Of a stretch of DNA of 64,000 bases, positions 35,848 to 47,560 are shown one piece after another; the stretch's first letter is position 1; each line of letters starts with the position of its first letter. The translations under genes were made by a program, and so were the position numbers. The stretch is taken from NCBI GenBank assembly GCA_934047225.1, contig OW203986.1, positions 18,975,221 to 19,039,220 on the forward strand. Direction: 5' to 3'. The DNA is from Ypsolopha sequella. Lineage: Eukaryota > Arthropoda > Insecta > Lepidoptera > Ypsolophidae. Under the pieces are notes generated by a model, which made no database searches, had not been told where the DNA came from, and saw only the letters and a program-made list of their open reading frames with translations.

Positions 35848-35922
35848 AACCGGCCAAGTGCGAGTCAAAATCGCACACAAAGGGTTCCGTACCACCCTTC
35901 ATATGGATATGGACCCCTAAAA
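35848..35922 (+). repeat. start fragment of the ccggccaagtgcgagtc repeat
   Basis: aaccggccaagtgcgagtca then aaggg-ttccgtacc bases match the start of this common lepidopteran repeat; the end type is at 37725. Confidence 0.6.
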
Positions 35923-36686
35923 ACATAGTGGTAAATAATTCCACTTGCAGTTTAGGAGGACCAACTTAACTTGACACTAACGATCTGTTAGTTTTTATGT
36001 AAATTATGGGTCTAATTAAGTTCATCAATTCCCATAGCTTAATTTTTAAAAGGTTTTTTTTTCAATATTTTTTCTCAGTATATACGCCAGTTTAGGACAT
36101 AGTTTTCATTATTTTGGAATATAAATAATGGACCATTATTTTTTATGATTTTTTAAAGAATTGTCCGTTGACCTTGTCACTTAAGAATTTTAGACATTAT
36201 ACTGATTACTGATTGTGATGTGTGATTGCTTATAAAAAAAGTGGTCTGTCTCTGCCCTGTCTACTCTTTAGTCTGAAGCAAATTATTATAAATTTATCTT
36301 GATAGCAAAGGACACATTTCTAAACAGCCATTACTCAAGTGACGTCACACTAGGTCAAATGGAAGTTGCAGCCTTATTGTAAAAATATTCATCATCTTGA
36401 GATTTTTTAGAACAAAACTTCAAAAATACGGCTTATTAAACCTATATATCGGAATGGTTTTCGTATTTAAACACCTTAACATAATTAAATCTAAGCGAAT
36501 TATAACTTCCTAAACAGGTTGTTTTTTATTTACAAATAACAAAAAAATCGACTTAAATAACAAAATTTATGTAAAATTCTAAGCAACTTCAAAATATTAA
36601 TAAGTGAAACTGAATCTACTATAAGATTAAATTTCCTAAAAAATGTATCTGATTAAGACAATGATAACTAAAAAATATCGTCTAAT
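35923..36686. other. no recognisable feature
   Basis: AT-rich; nothing supportable. Confidence 0.4.
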
Positions 36687-36689
36687 TTA

Positions 36690-37050
36690 CTTGCCTGTGG
36701 TATAGTTCCTAAAATATTGGCAACATAGACCAGACTGAATGGCCAGACTCAGGCGCTGACCCAAACAAAAACCAGCCTTCTGTTCATCCGACGCATCTAC
36801 CAAGCCCACAGCGAACTCTTTGAAAAGTTCTCGCGCTTCCGGACCCCAAGCTTCCAAGGTCTCAATGCCAAAAGGCGCAAACACGTAGTTAGAACCGATA
36901 GCCAAGTATGTGCGCCGTGTGGAGAGTTCTGCAAGAAGGCGCAAGCGTGTCCACCTTGGTGTCGACACAAGTCGCGTCCCACACTAATGCCTACCGTCCG
37001 GTCTCTTGCCGTCTTCGCGCACCAATCCGGATGGCATAACTTGAGTGACA
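36690..37050 (-). pseudogene. relic of a retroelement polyprotein C-terminus
   Basis: Minus-strand frames give PSGLVREDGKRPDG, then VWDATCVDT in another frame, then YVFAPFGIETLEAWGPEARE and GFCLGQRLSLAIQSG in a third. This order (PDG, WDATCVDT, VPFGVETLGPWGP-like, QRLSLAIQRG-like) is familiar from the C-terminal region of many animal retroelement-derived proteins, where PDG...D resembles a nuclease core. The exact family is not certain. Frameshifts and a stop show it is dead, and no reverse transcriptase motifs remain upstream. Confidence 0.5.
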
Positions 37051-37059
37051 ACCAACCAC

Positions 37060-37724
37060 TGATTACTCCAAATACGTCAGGCGCCCTTGAATAGTTAGAT
37101 TGCAGTAGGCTTCACCGTGATGGAATGGTTTCGGCACAAAATAACCATTTACAGAAGGTTTACTCCGCATAACTAGCAAAAATAGGCGTAAGCACACATA
37201 AACGCGTACGTACGACGATCTTGGATGAAGTCGGTCGAATGCCAATACGAAATTCTGCCGAGATCATCATACGTACGCGTCTATGCATGTGTACGTCTGT
37301 TTTCGCTCTGTCGTCGAGTCGGCATTCTGGTTGTATCTATTATGTGGTTTCGGTGTGAAGGTTTATGACAAAACGATGCCGCCAAGGGATGCGTCATGTT
37401 GCGAAATGACATTACCAGAAGCCGTAAAATTCATCCGTTACAGACTTCCGTAGATTTTGCAAAAGCCCCTGGACAGATTGAGTAACCTCACCTGCTTTTA
37501 CTTTTCTACTTTCCGAGCGAGCGCTTCCCAACTTAAGTGTCAGCGACGTTTTGCAGGTGCAGGCGTAAGCATATTAAAAAAAAAACATGTCTGTTGTATG
37601 GGAGCCCCCTTAAATATTTGTTTTATTCTGTTTTTTAGTATTTGTTGTTATAGCGGCAACAGAAATACATCATCTGTAAAAATTTCAACTGTCCAACTAA
37701 CACCGTTCATGAGATACAGCCTGG
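37060..37724. other. no recognisable gene
   Basis: An imperfect inverted pair, cgcgtacgtacgacgatct (near 37203) and agatcatcatacgtacgcg (near 37261), is visible. Otherwise nothing is supportable. Confidence 0.35.
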
Positions 37725-37814
37725 TGACAGACGGACAGACAGACGGACAGACGGACTGCGGAGTCTTAGTAATAGGATCTCGTTGGTTACCCTTTGGGTA
37801 CGGAACCCTAAACA
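37725..37814 (+). repeat. end fragment of the ccggccaagtgcgagtc repeat
   Basis: ggacagacggactgcggagt, an aataggatctcgttggttac stretch and ggtacggaaccctaaac match the terminal part of the copy at 31611-32313. Confidence 0.65.
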
Positions 37815-39558
37815 AATGTGTGGGTCGTGAGGTGGGAAGGTTATATATAAGTTAGGTTTTTAAAAAGAAATGTGAGTCGTATAACTTCGACCTTTATTTT
37901 CTACAAATCGCTCATGAAATACCCTCTCCAATCTCAAGCAGTGAATTCGTCACTCGTTTCACTCAGAACTTCACTCATGAATATTAAACGTATAATGCAG
38001 TTATAATCCACCTACGTTCGAGGGTTTCAATGGTAATACATTTGAATATTTCATGTGACAGCTAATTTCACGGATCGCTTTAGGAGAATCATTGCGATTA
38101 TCCGATTTTGTAAGATTTGCATTGAAATTTCAGGTTATGAAGTTTCTGAGTGTACTATCGAAGAGAGAATGCCAGTGAACCACTTTCCAATTTTATAACC
38201 ATTGCATTTTTAGGGAGCATGAAAGGAGTTCCCGTGTTGCGTAAACTGAGATACAACCACTGATCACTGCGTATACAGTTAAGAGTATGGCCTACCCTAG
38301 CAACTTTTTTATTACCCGTCCAGCACAATAAGTGCAATGTTAAAGACTTCATTTGCTTTTTATAAAATCGATTATATTGGCTCATTGGCCTCTGTTTCTT
38401 GAACGCCTAATACTAATAAACCAGCGAAACAACAAATTGTAGTATTTTTAGCTAATACTGAAATATTTTGTTGACAAAAAAATATTGAATTTAAGAAGAT
38501 TGACTTCACATTTCCATTACCCATAATACGAAAAAAAAAAGTATCGATCCTGCTACCACGTTCTTTTGCGGATCGTTTAAAAACAAAAAAAAAATAGGTT
38601 GGAAATATATACATATTTAGACAAAAGTATAAATTACTTATAAGTTCGTTGACTTAATAAAAGACCAACAAAACAAATGTTTTTTTTTTTCAATATAAAC
38701 AGATACCTAATATCTTCCAAAGAACCCTCAAAATTCTAGCGCTGTTCATGTTCAAGGGTCATCCTTAAACGACGTTTGTGTCTAACTGTTAAAATTATAA
38801 AATATATGAATATACTAAAAAAGCAAGAAAAATAAAGAAATCGTATTTTACTACGTAATGCCAATTTGAAACCACCAAGTGCAATAAAACTTTTTAATGG
38901 TCTATTAAGTTGCAGCCGTCTTTTTCTTCATCAGTGAAATGAAAATACAACCAACACCAAAATGGGGAAAAAACACTCCATAATTCACGTTTTAAATAGA
39001 AAGCATGATAAGTAAACAAAAATAACATAATTTCTAATTTTCCTTAAAATAAAATGATGTCCAAGTAAGTAAACCGCTGGTTTTTACGTAAACCGAGAAA
39101 AGTGCGGAAAGTTTTAATGCACCTAAAAACCTGGGTTGTTTCTACCTTTGTTTCAATGAAAATCTAAAACAATCGCACTAAAATGCACTAAAATGGCTCT
39201 TACTTTTAACCTATGACCCTAACGAAATCTGTTTGCGCGTTTTTTGGAGGTGGACAAATACATAAAAAAGTGCAATAAAAAAAAAACACTCAGAATATAC
39301 CGCTTATAAATTGGTACGAAGCAACGTTGTCCTACTAGTAGGACAACGGGGAAACAGCCCAACTTATTTGTATTTTTATTAGGTCGTCTACGTAAAATAC
39401 AAAAAAATTACCAACATAAAAAAAATTAAGAAGGAAGGGTTTTATTTTTTCTAATTATTTTGTTTGGTGTCTACAAAGTTATGATGCAAAGAGTTGTGTA
39501 GCTTAATTATTCACGGTTCGTTTTTTCCATACAGACTATACCCTTTTAACAGAAAAAT
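37815..39558. other. no recognisable feature
   Basis: AT-rich sequence with homopolymer runs; no supportable gene. Confidence 0.4.
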
Positions 39559-40320
39559 ATAACCGACTTCAAACAGCAGTCATTCACTAAAAAGTTAAGA
39601 ATAATTATATTCTGACCAGCGATGGCAGCAAAATAACACTTTTACTGACTTTTTTTTTGTAACACCTGTTCTGTGTCGGTCTCATATTGGTTTTTATGTT
39701 GCTATACCGTACGGAAGACACCAACTTCTAGCTAGATAACATGTGTTTCAGAATGAAAGAAGTCAGCAAAAGTGTTAGTTCAGTACCATCGGTCAGTATA
39801 TAATAAAATTCAACATTTTAGTGAATCTGTTACAATTAAAGTCGATAACTATGTGAAATTATGAAATATAGGTAGTTCTTGTAAATGCACTGTTGATATA
39901 AAAAGAAGGTCAAGTTAGTATATTTTCAAGTTATGCCCAGTAATCAGCACCCTAACACAAACTGATTGCCGCAATCTCAAGTTATGTACTGTCATCAATT
40001 GAGGAGTCCTATGGTAATGATACCAAGATTGAAACTCAAGTGGAGGAATGACAATTTCTAAGTAATACTCTGCAATCAGCATCCTAATACACTGCGATTG
40101 CCTCAATCTCAACTGGTATGCTGTCATTTTCTGAAGAGTTCCACTACCTATCTCTGTGATCTTCGTCAGATCATAGCCAGATTTAAAACAGGACTTACCT
40201 CACATTCTTTCCAAGAAAAGGATCATTCAAATCGGTTCAGAAATGACGGAGTTATGGAGAAACATAACAAAACAAAATGCAGTCGAATTGAAGATCTCTT
40301 CCTTTTTTGAAGTCGGTTAT
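39559..40320. mobile_element. non-autonomous element with ataaccgacttcaaa ends
   Basis: Perfect 15-bp terminal inverted repeats (39559-39573 and 40306-40320) bound 762 bp. The interior has an imperfect direct repeat with units near 39932 and 40072 (atcagca-ccctaa-aca, gattgcc, caatctcaa). The phrase aaatcggttcagaaatgacg is common in lepidopteran repeats. Class not assigned; no transposase frame. Confidence 0.6.
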
Positions 40321-41406
40321 TAAGTCACTTTGGGAATCTGGGCAAAGCTAATAAATATAAAAAAAAAAATACAACTAGAACTATCAAATAACTTTTATGT
40401 TGTTACAAATACAATTTCTATCTCACGAAGTCCGTTTGGCGATTAAAGATTGTTTCACTTTTCAATACCTAATCAGACTAGCTGAAAACTAATTTTGATG
40501 TTGGCACACCAAATTATTTTCTCAAACTTTTCCGTTCTTAGAGCTAAATTACTGTTTAAATAGTTTTACAAGATTACTGTTGCATTTTATGACAAAAATA
40601 ACCCAGATGTAAATTCTCCCGGTAGAAATAATATCGTAACATCAAGGAATTGTCCACCATCTTAAATTCTGAACTTAGGCCTGCAACATCAAAATTAGTG
40701 TTCAGCAGGTCCAAATTAGTAAAAATAACGCATTTGGCCAAATGTTACCCTCCATGCCACCAGAATTTGTAAAATGGCCCTTTAAGAGAAAAATTAACCA
40801 GAGACGTGTACAGATAAGTGCGTTTTGTGTGTGTTGCGCGTTGTGTACCACTTTTGAGGTTACGCACACTAGAAAAAGTACGTGTGGACGCACTGCTACA
40901 AGTGTAGCCAAATGGACTTTGTGAGGTAGATTTTCTATTTCGATTACTGACTGGGCATTTCCAGACTAAAATGCATTGCATGGTTTAATGGCGCCACAGA
41001 CGCAGGTGTAGCTATGGACTTTTTCATACCGGGTGTAAATAGATATTTATCTTTAAATAAAATCACATAAGCTGCTGTTCATACTGAACAACTTTCCCAA
41101 AGTAACACAACTGTGGAAATGAAAAAAAAAAGTTCGCTTCTGTTACTAAGTAATTTTGAAAACCTACTGAGAAGTTTGTATGGAAACGCAATTTATTTTT
41201 TATTCGCACTTTTATGTTGCGTTGTGTAAGTTATTTAGCATGGTCAGTTGACTATGTGGTTTCATTCATATATTTAAATATCAATATACCATACGTACTG
41301 TACAAATACAAACACAATACGTGATCGGTTTCGAACGTGCGACCTGTCGTTTTTTTTGTGCAAATTTGTTTTAATTGTTCTGAACGATTTTGTTCCGTAA
41401 GGTATT
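40321..41406. other. no recognisable gene
   Basis: Nothing beyond short uninformative frames. Confidence 0.4.
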
Positions 41407-41414
41407 ATATAAGG

Positions 41415-42265
41415 CAGGGGTAGCCAAGAGGTCAATCGCGGTCTACCGGTCGAACGCGAAATATATTTAAGTAGCCCGCACGAGTTAAAATCAATTAAAT
41501 AATTAATACGAAAACTTGCAGTTTTTCACTATAAATGCAATAAAAACCAAATATAAAACTCGCTTAACAGAGGCCCACTTAAGGCGCTACGGAAAAAAAT
41601 CGACACTTTTAGAACTTCTATATCTACTTCGGTAAATAATGTATAATTTTGATGAAATATTATATTATTTTTGGAATCTTTCTCTAGGGATCTGTTAAAA
41701 CAGAAACGCAATTGGAGAATTTCCGCTCGATAGAAATATTGATTGAAATGAGGTCTTTATCGACATCAATTCTCCTGGTTTGACAATTTAGAATGACATA
41801 TGGACTGCAATTGTATTTTACTAGATGGGTTTTAACAGTATTTAGGACCTGGTTAAACGAAATTTTGGTAACATTTTTAGTACATTTTATATTAATAAAA
41901 AACCGACTTTTTGCTACTTTTCCACGAATCCGTCCTTCTCGCACTGAGTGTTTTTTCGCATATGGAGTAATAGGGACGCTAAAACTTTTACATATCGCCT
42001 TAATTTCCTGTTTGCGCATCGCAATTAGTTTTTACGCTGCCCATTATGACAAACTTGTAGAGCATTATGCTGGGGCAAATATCCACCCAAAAACGCAAGG
42101 CGGAGTGAAAAGTGCAAATTTAGTACTTTCAATTGATAAATACTTATTTTACTAACTTATCCCAAAATTTGCTTTTTTTCCTTATAAACCCTACCTTACC
42201 GTTGACCGCATGAAATATTTTTGAGCACAAGTAGACCTCACAGTTAAAAAGTTTGGCTACCCCTG
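41415..42265. mobile_element. non-autonomous hAT element, 851 bp
   Basis: Ends caggggtagccaa and ttggctacccctg are inverted repeats starting with the CAGGGGT-type bases of hAT elements. They are flanked by 8-bp duplications, atataagg (41407-41414) and atataaag (42266-42273), one base apart. Overlapping frames inside (plus 41793-42155, minus 41684-42019) show no hAT transposase motif. 41873-42000 is shared with 53055-53180. Confidence 0.82.
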
Positions 42266-42273
42266 ATATAAAG

Positions 42274-43582
42274 GTATTATTTGAATTTTTACAAATTTAA
42301 TATTGGGAATTTTCTTTACAAAGCTACAGTTTATTTGTAAGTACGATTGAATATAACCCTCAAAGTACGCGCAAATACCATGAGATCGAGAAATATCATT
42401 TTCATTTAGTAAAAAATGAGATTTTTCATAACTTTATTTGATCCAAGCAATTTTACTTTTTTTTCTTGTCGATACAGGTCTGAAATTACCCAATATGATG
42501 GGAATTGTTTGTTTGAAAATGCCGAGTGTTCGCTTATTAGAAGGGCTACGGTAATAAAAACATAGCCTTATTACAGTTGCTTCGTTTCACCCCTCCACGG
42601 GACACTGAAATTTAAATTTGGAAATAAAACGATTTGTTTTTGTTGACACAGTAAAAATGATGTTAAATTTAATAACGCGAGAGAGAGGGTACGTCGTTAT
42701 TGCTTATGTTTTTTGGCGAACGTAATTTTGTTTTAATTATTCTGAAATGTTAGTTTGTCTGGCCCAACAAAGGCTTAGAAAGCAGGTTTTGAATAAAATG
42801 TTAAATGAATATAATGCGGGGTACATGCAGAAAACGATTTCAAAATACTAATGTTAAACCTTCCTATTATATAAAAAATGTAAATACGAGTAGTACCCAA
42901 AAAATCTAGACAAAAGCATAGATTTAAACAAAACTTAGTAAACAAAATCTAATACACCATGTACGCAAAGCGAACCCTAATTTAATCAGCTCGCCAAAAA
43001 TCACACATGACAAGTGGCTTTTTACCCTTGTTTCTAATCTTATATTAAGGCTGCATTTCTTCCAAATAACTTAGGGGTTAATTTGTACAGATTTCTCGTA
43101 CCTCAGTCCATCAGTCAGTACCTATCATTAATAACTTTCACCATGTAAGAGCAAGAGACAATTAGCCACGCCTACTTTTTTATACTACCTTGATCTATTT
43201 TTATGACATCGTATTTATATTACCTACTATTTTGATCACATCGTCGCAATAGAACAATTCAGATGTTTTTTCCCTAAACTAAACAAAATCGCCTATCAAA
43301 AGAAGCCTTCTAATTATGTTAAGGAGGCATGTAAAATTCATCGCCAAGATTTCCGCTTGTTAGTTAAGACATACATATTCGTATAACGAAAATTTCCTCT
43401 CGGCTTTACGTACGAGGCTTATAAATATTAATATTTCGTATCTCAGCCATTAATTGCCCGAGCAACTAGGGATGAACACCACTCTGTTTATTCATTAGAG
43501 GCACCTTATTATGGCACAAACAAGCTCAGAGCACACAGTAGAATTTGACCCGGATAGGATTGATCTGATCTAATTTGAAAAC
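42274..43582. other. no recognisable gene
   Basis: AT-rich; no supportable coding or RNA feature before the LINE. Confidence 0.4.
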
Positions 43583-43709
43583 TTGACATCGGATATTGCC
43601 ATCAGTTCAATATTGTTGATGTGTATTACTACAGTCGCCTGCAGTTCCTGCTCGTTATTTGTAAACGATTTTAACAGCTATGACGCCGCAATAAGGACTA
43701 CCAATATGA

Positions 43710-44342
43710 ATAGCCTTTCATGCTGGCGTGTTTACAGACTCTATTGGAAAAAACTTAGGGCCCTTATTAGGAAATAAACTTATGCAGAAAGTCACCAATA
43801 TTTGTATGCCAGGTGCATCTTTCATACAAATTGTAGAGCGTTTGCTCAAAATGGAATATCAATTAAATACTACAATTGTTCTGCTAATAGGAAATAGTAC
43901 AGGTATCACACAAAGTGACCTTATAAAATATCTCGAGCTAATGTTACAACTTAGTGTTAAAAAAATCATCATTTGTGAATTCCCTTATTCAGAATTACTT
44001 ACAGGGTCACAAAAAACTACTTTATATAATTTGAATATGTGCATGCACAACTTCTCAGCTGGTCACAGTGACAAGGTGCACTACTTAGATACGAATATCT
44101 ACATTCGTGATTTTTTTTTGACAGAAGGTACTTTGTACCTTGCAAATTATTATAAAAAACAATTAGCTACTAAGTTAGCATGCATTTTAGAAGGTAGTGA
44201 ATCTGTTACAAAGAGTGTAACAGGAAATTTTCCAATACCAGTTATAATTGATGGTATTTGTAATGTTAATTATTTACATAATTTTGTCCCTATTGACACG
44301 GTTAGTACAAGTACTAACAAAATTGTAAAAAATTCTTTTTAG
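43710..44342 (+). CDS. LINE ORF1 remnant, possible SGNH-esterase-like domain
   Basis: A frame open from just after a stop at 43707 to TAG at 44340, about 210 codons with no clear ATG start (GTG at 43728 is internal). Block-like motifs follow SGNH order: FTDSIGKNLG (GDS-type, G replaced by T), IVLLIGNSTGI (GxN-type), and a tail with LTEGTLYLANYYKKQLATKL where D-x-x-H is expected but not present. CR1-type LINEs are known to carry an ORF1 esterase, so this is plausible but apparently inactivated. The upstream part is in another frame or missing. ORF2 starts 12 bp after the stop. Confidence 0.5.
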   Translation: MAFHAGVFTDSIGKNLGPLLGNKLMQKVTNICMPGASFIQIVERLLKMEYQLNTTIVLLIGNSTGITQSDLIKYLELMLQLSVKKIIICEFPYSELLTGSQKTTLYNLNMCMHNFSAGHSDKVHYLDTNIYIRDFFLTEGTLYLANYYKKQLATKLACILEGSESVTKSVTGNFPIPVIIDGICNVNYLHNFVPIDTVSTSTNKIVKNSF

Positions 44343-44353
44343 AATTGAAGACA

Positions 44354-47230
44354 ATGGGAAAGCCGCCTGTATTAAAGCTGGTACATCAAAACATACAAGG
44401 CGGCTTTCTCAGCAAAATACTTTCAATCGAGTTGTTCTTAGAGGAATCAAAAACAGATATTTTGTGTGTAACCGAACATCATCTACATGAACATAATATG
44501 CATTTTAATGTTAATAATTTTAATGTTCTTAGTTGCTACAATAGATTAAAAATACAAAAAGGTGGCTCCATGATTCTTGTAAAAAATAGTATAAAAGCAA
44601 AGGAAAGAAAAGACATTGTAAAACTTTCTGTAGAACATCAACTAGAATTAGCTTGCATAGAAATGAGTACATATATTATTCTCTGTGTTTACCGACCCTC
44701 AGGACAAGATTACAACATTTTTGAAAAAGCAATGGAAGAGGTTTTAAAATTATTATTTGATACAAAGAAAAAAGTTATAATATGTGGAGATTTTAACGTA
44801 GATTTACTAGAAAAATCGATTATGCGCTCAAAATTATTACATTTATTCAAATCATTTAATTTGTCTAATGTGTTCTTAGAACCTACTCGAATTACTCGGG
44901 ATACTGCGTCATGCCTCGACAATATATTCTGTGATTGTGAGTATTCAGACAATAAAGTAATCAACCGCTTGCAGTCCGATCACAGTGGCCAAACTATAAC
45001 CATTAAACAAAGCGTAAAACAACTGCCCAAAGAAGTCTTTTGCAGACCTATTACAACTCTCAAAGTAGATTGTTTCAAAGCAAATCTAGAAGTTAAATTA
45101 GCACATTTTAATCTTCTCCAAGACGATCCAAACGCTCTCTTTACAGACCTTTTCAACATAGTCTCTAAAGAGTTCGAAAATACGTTTAAGATGCAAAAAC
45201 TTTCTAACAAAAGTAAAATCACCTTCAGTGACTGGGCGACACCAGGTATTTATAAAAGCAGAAATCATTTATACGAATTATACGACATAAAGTCCTACAA
45301 TAATAATGTTAAATTTACTGAATTCGTGAAAAATTACTCACGCATCTTTAAATTGGTGTGTTTAAAAGCAAAAAGTATCTACTTGAATAAAAAACTTAAA
45401 AGGTCCGATAACAAAGTAAAAACAGTATGGAACATCATAAATACTGAAACTGGGAAAAGTAAGAAACGAGATAACGAACTTAAGTTAAGTATTAACAATG
45501 AAGTCGTTACAGGAGATAAAGAAGTTGCGAATGCCTTTGAACAATTCTTTACTGAAATTCCTTCCTTAACAACTAAAGATTTAAATTCAAGCCCTAGGCT
45601 TGCGCAGGATCTTTTAATAGATCACGTACCTCAGTGTCTTTCTGTATTTGCTTTTAAACATATTAATTCATTAACTGTAATTAAAGCATTTAAATCGCTT
45701 AACTTGAAAAAAACCGAGGACTTATGGGGCCTATCTGTGAAAGTTATAAGTTCTGTTATTGATTTAATAGCTCCTTATTTGGCATTAATTTTTAATAAAT
45801 GTGTAGATGATGGTATCTTTCCTGACTTAATGAAGTTTAGTAAATTGATCCCCCTTTTTAAATCAGGCGACCACGGGGACCCTTCAAACTATAGACCTGT
45901 GTCAGTTTTACCGGTATTGAGTAAGGTTTTTGAAAAAATAGTTTTTAATCAATTGTTATTTCATTTTAATTTAAATAAGTTACTTCACTGTGAACAATAT
46001 GGATTCACTAGAGGGATGTCAACCACAGATGCAGGAGTTGCTTTAGTTAAGCACATTTTTGATGCTTGGGAAGAAAAGCAAGATGCATTTGGTGTATTTT
46101 GTGACCTCTCGAAAGCCTTTGATTGCGTTAATCATGAAACACTCTTATGTAAATTGGATCACTACGGAGTGAGGGGCAAATCTTTGGCGTTATTGAAGTC
46201 ATATCTTAGTGATCGTATTCAAAAGGTAGACATTAACGGGGTAAAATCAAGTGGAGCATTAGTTAAAATGGGTGTCCCGCAGGGTTCCATATTAGGGCCC
46301 TTGCTGTTTTTAATTTACATAAATGACCTTCCATATTTAGTTAAAGACTTAACGAAGATAGTATTATTCGCAGACGACACGTCACTTATTTTTAAAGTTA
46401 ATAGACGTAAAGATATCCTTGACGGCGCGAATACAACTTTATCACTGGTGCTTGATTGGTTTACTGTAAATAATTTAGTTTTAAACGCAAAAAAGACAAA
46501 GTGTATAAAATTTACGTTACCAAATGTAATTCAAGTGGATGGTAATTTGCTTTTGCAGGGGTCCAAGCTGGAGTTAGTTAACGAAACAAAGTTTTTAGGC
46601 ATTACGGTAGACTCTCGTCTTCAGTGGGGTCCCCACATAGAAGCCCTATGTGGTAGACTTAGTTCGGCCGCATACGCTGTTAGACGCATAAGACAAATTA
46701 CTGATGTAGATACTGCTAGACTAGTCTATTTTAGTTACTTTCACAGCATTATGTCATACGGCATGCTGTTATGGGGTAGAGCCGCGGATACAGACGCAGT
46801 CTTTGTTTTGCAGAAGAGAGCAATTCGGGCTATTTATAATATGAAGCACCGGGATTCATTAAGACAAAAGTTCAAAGAAATTAATATATTAACGGTTCCT
46901 TGTGAATATATTTACCAAGTCCTTAGATATGTCAGAAAAAATGTTGAGTCTTTCCCAAGGCTTGGTAAGCAACATTGTAAGGAGACCAGAAATAAGCATA
47001 AACTGGCTTTTCCAAAAATCAGACTCGCTAAGGTGAGTACCTCTTTTGTAGGACATGGTATAAGATTTTACAATAAACTTCCAAAGGAGGTCCTTACTTT
47101 GTCAGAGAATAAGTTTAAACTGTATATTAAGCAGGGCCTATTGAAAAAGGCATATTATAAAATAAATGAATATTTGGATGATGGTGAAGCATGGTGTTAC
47201 AGTGATAATGATACTCGTAGTAAGTTATAA
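44354..47230 (+). CDS. LINE ORF2: APE endonuclease and reverse transcriptase
   Basis: 958 codons from ATG 44354 (two codons downstream of an in-frame TTG) without interruption. The endonuclease (about 1-220) shows HQNIQGG, VTEHHL, VYRPSGQ, ICGDFNVDLL and SDHSGQ, the order of APE-type nucleases with the catalytic E, D/N and SDH. The reverse transcriptase (about 470-720) shows LIPLFKSGDHGDPSNYRPVS, QYGFTRGMSTTDA, FCDLSKAFDCVNH, GVPQGSILGPLLFLIYINDL and the catalytic FADD. A C-terminal thumb region follows (VNETKFLGITVDSRLQW, ISYG-like MSYGMLLWG). It nicks the target and copies the LINE RNA there. All catalytic motifs are present, so it may be competent given a working ORF1. Confidence 0.88.
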   Translation: MGKPPVLKLVHQNIQGGFLSKILSIELFLEESKTDILCVTEHHLHEHNMHFNVNNFNVLSCYNRLKIQKGGSMILVKNSIKAKERKDIVKLSVEHQLELACIEMSTYIILCVYRPSGQDYNIFEKAMEEVLKLLFDTKKKVIICGDFNVDLLEKSIMRSKLLHLFKSFNLSNVFLEPTRITRDTASCLDNIFCDCEYSDNKVINRLQSDHSGQTITIKQSVKQLPKEVFCRPITTLKVDCFKANLEVKLAHFNLLQDDPNALFTDLFNIVSKEFENTFKMQKLSNKSKITFSDWATPGIYKSRNHLYELYDIKSYNNNVKFTEFVKNYSRIFKLVCLKAKSIYLNKKLKRSDNKVKTVWNIINTETGKSKKRDNELKLSINNEVVTGDKEVANAFEQFFTEIPSLTTKDLNSSPRLAQDLLIDHVPQCLSVFAFKHINSLTVIKAFKSLNLKKTEDLWGLSVKVISSVIDLIAPYLALIFNKCVDDGIFPDLMKFSKLIPLFKSGDHGDPSNYRPVSVLPVLSKVFEKIVFNQLLFHFNLNKLLHCEQYGFTRGMSTTDAGVALVKHIFDAWEEKQDAFGVFCDLSKAFDCVNHETLLCKLDHYGVRGKSLALLKSYLSDRIQKVDINGVKSSGALVKMGVPQGSILGPLLFLIYINDLPYLVKDLTKIVLFADDTSLIFKVNRRKDILDGANTTLSLVLDWFTVNNLVLNAKKTKCIKFTLPNVIQVDGNLLLQGSKLELVNETKFLGITVDSRLQWGPHIEALCGRLSSAAYAVRRIRQITDVDTARLVYFSYFHSIMSYGMLLWGRAADTDAVFVLQKRAIRAIYNMKHRDSLRQKFKEINILTVPCEYIYQVLRYVRKNVESFPRLGKQHCKETRNKHKLAFPKIRLAKVSTSFVGHGIRFYNKLPKEVLTLSENKFKLYIKQGLLKKAYYKINEYLDDGEAWCYSDNDTRSKL

Positions 47231-47560
47231 TTTAATTAAATAGTATAATTTCTTAACTTATGATTCCTCTAAGGTGTAAACATTAATTGATTATAGACTG
47301 TAAAAGGAAAAGGACTATATGAGACAGGTAGACAAAGATATATATGTTTTTCTTTTTTTCGTTAACCTGAATTCCTACTGTCTTGTATTTTCTTATCCCT
47401 TGGTTAAAGTAGATATAAGTCATATATTGTATAGTATAAGTTTTATGTTGAAAAAAAGACATGATCTTGCTAAGTTTCTTGCCCTTCTTCTTAGCAAGAC
47501 TAATCGAATGGGCGGAGGTAGGCATGTATTTATATATGTAACCTATTAGTATGTAGTATA

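Noticed and set aside
41793..42155. 120-codon frame in the hAT element as a transposase
   Set aside because: It has no hAT dimerisation or catalytic motif, and an overlapping minus frame is equally long.
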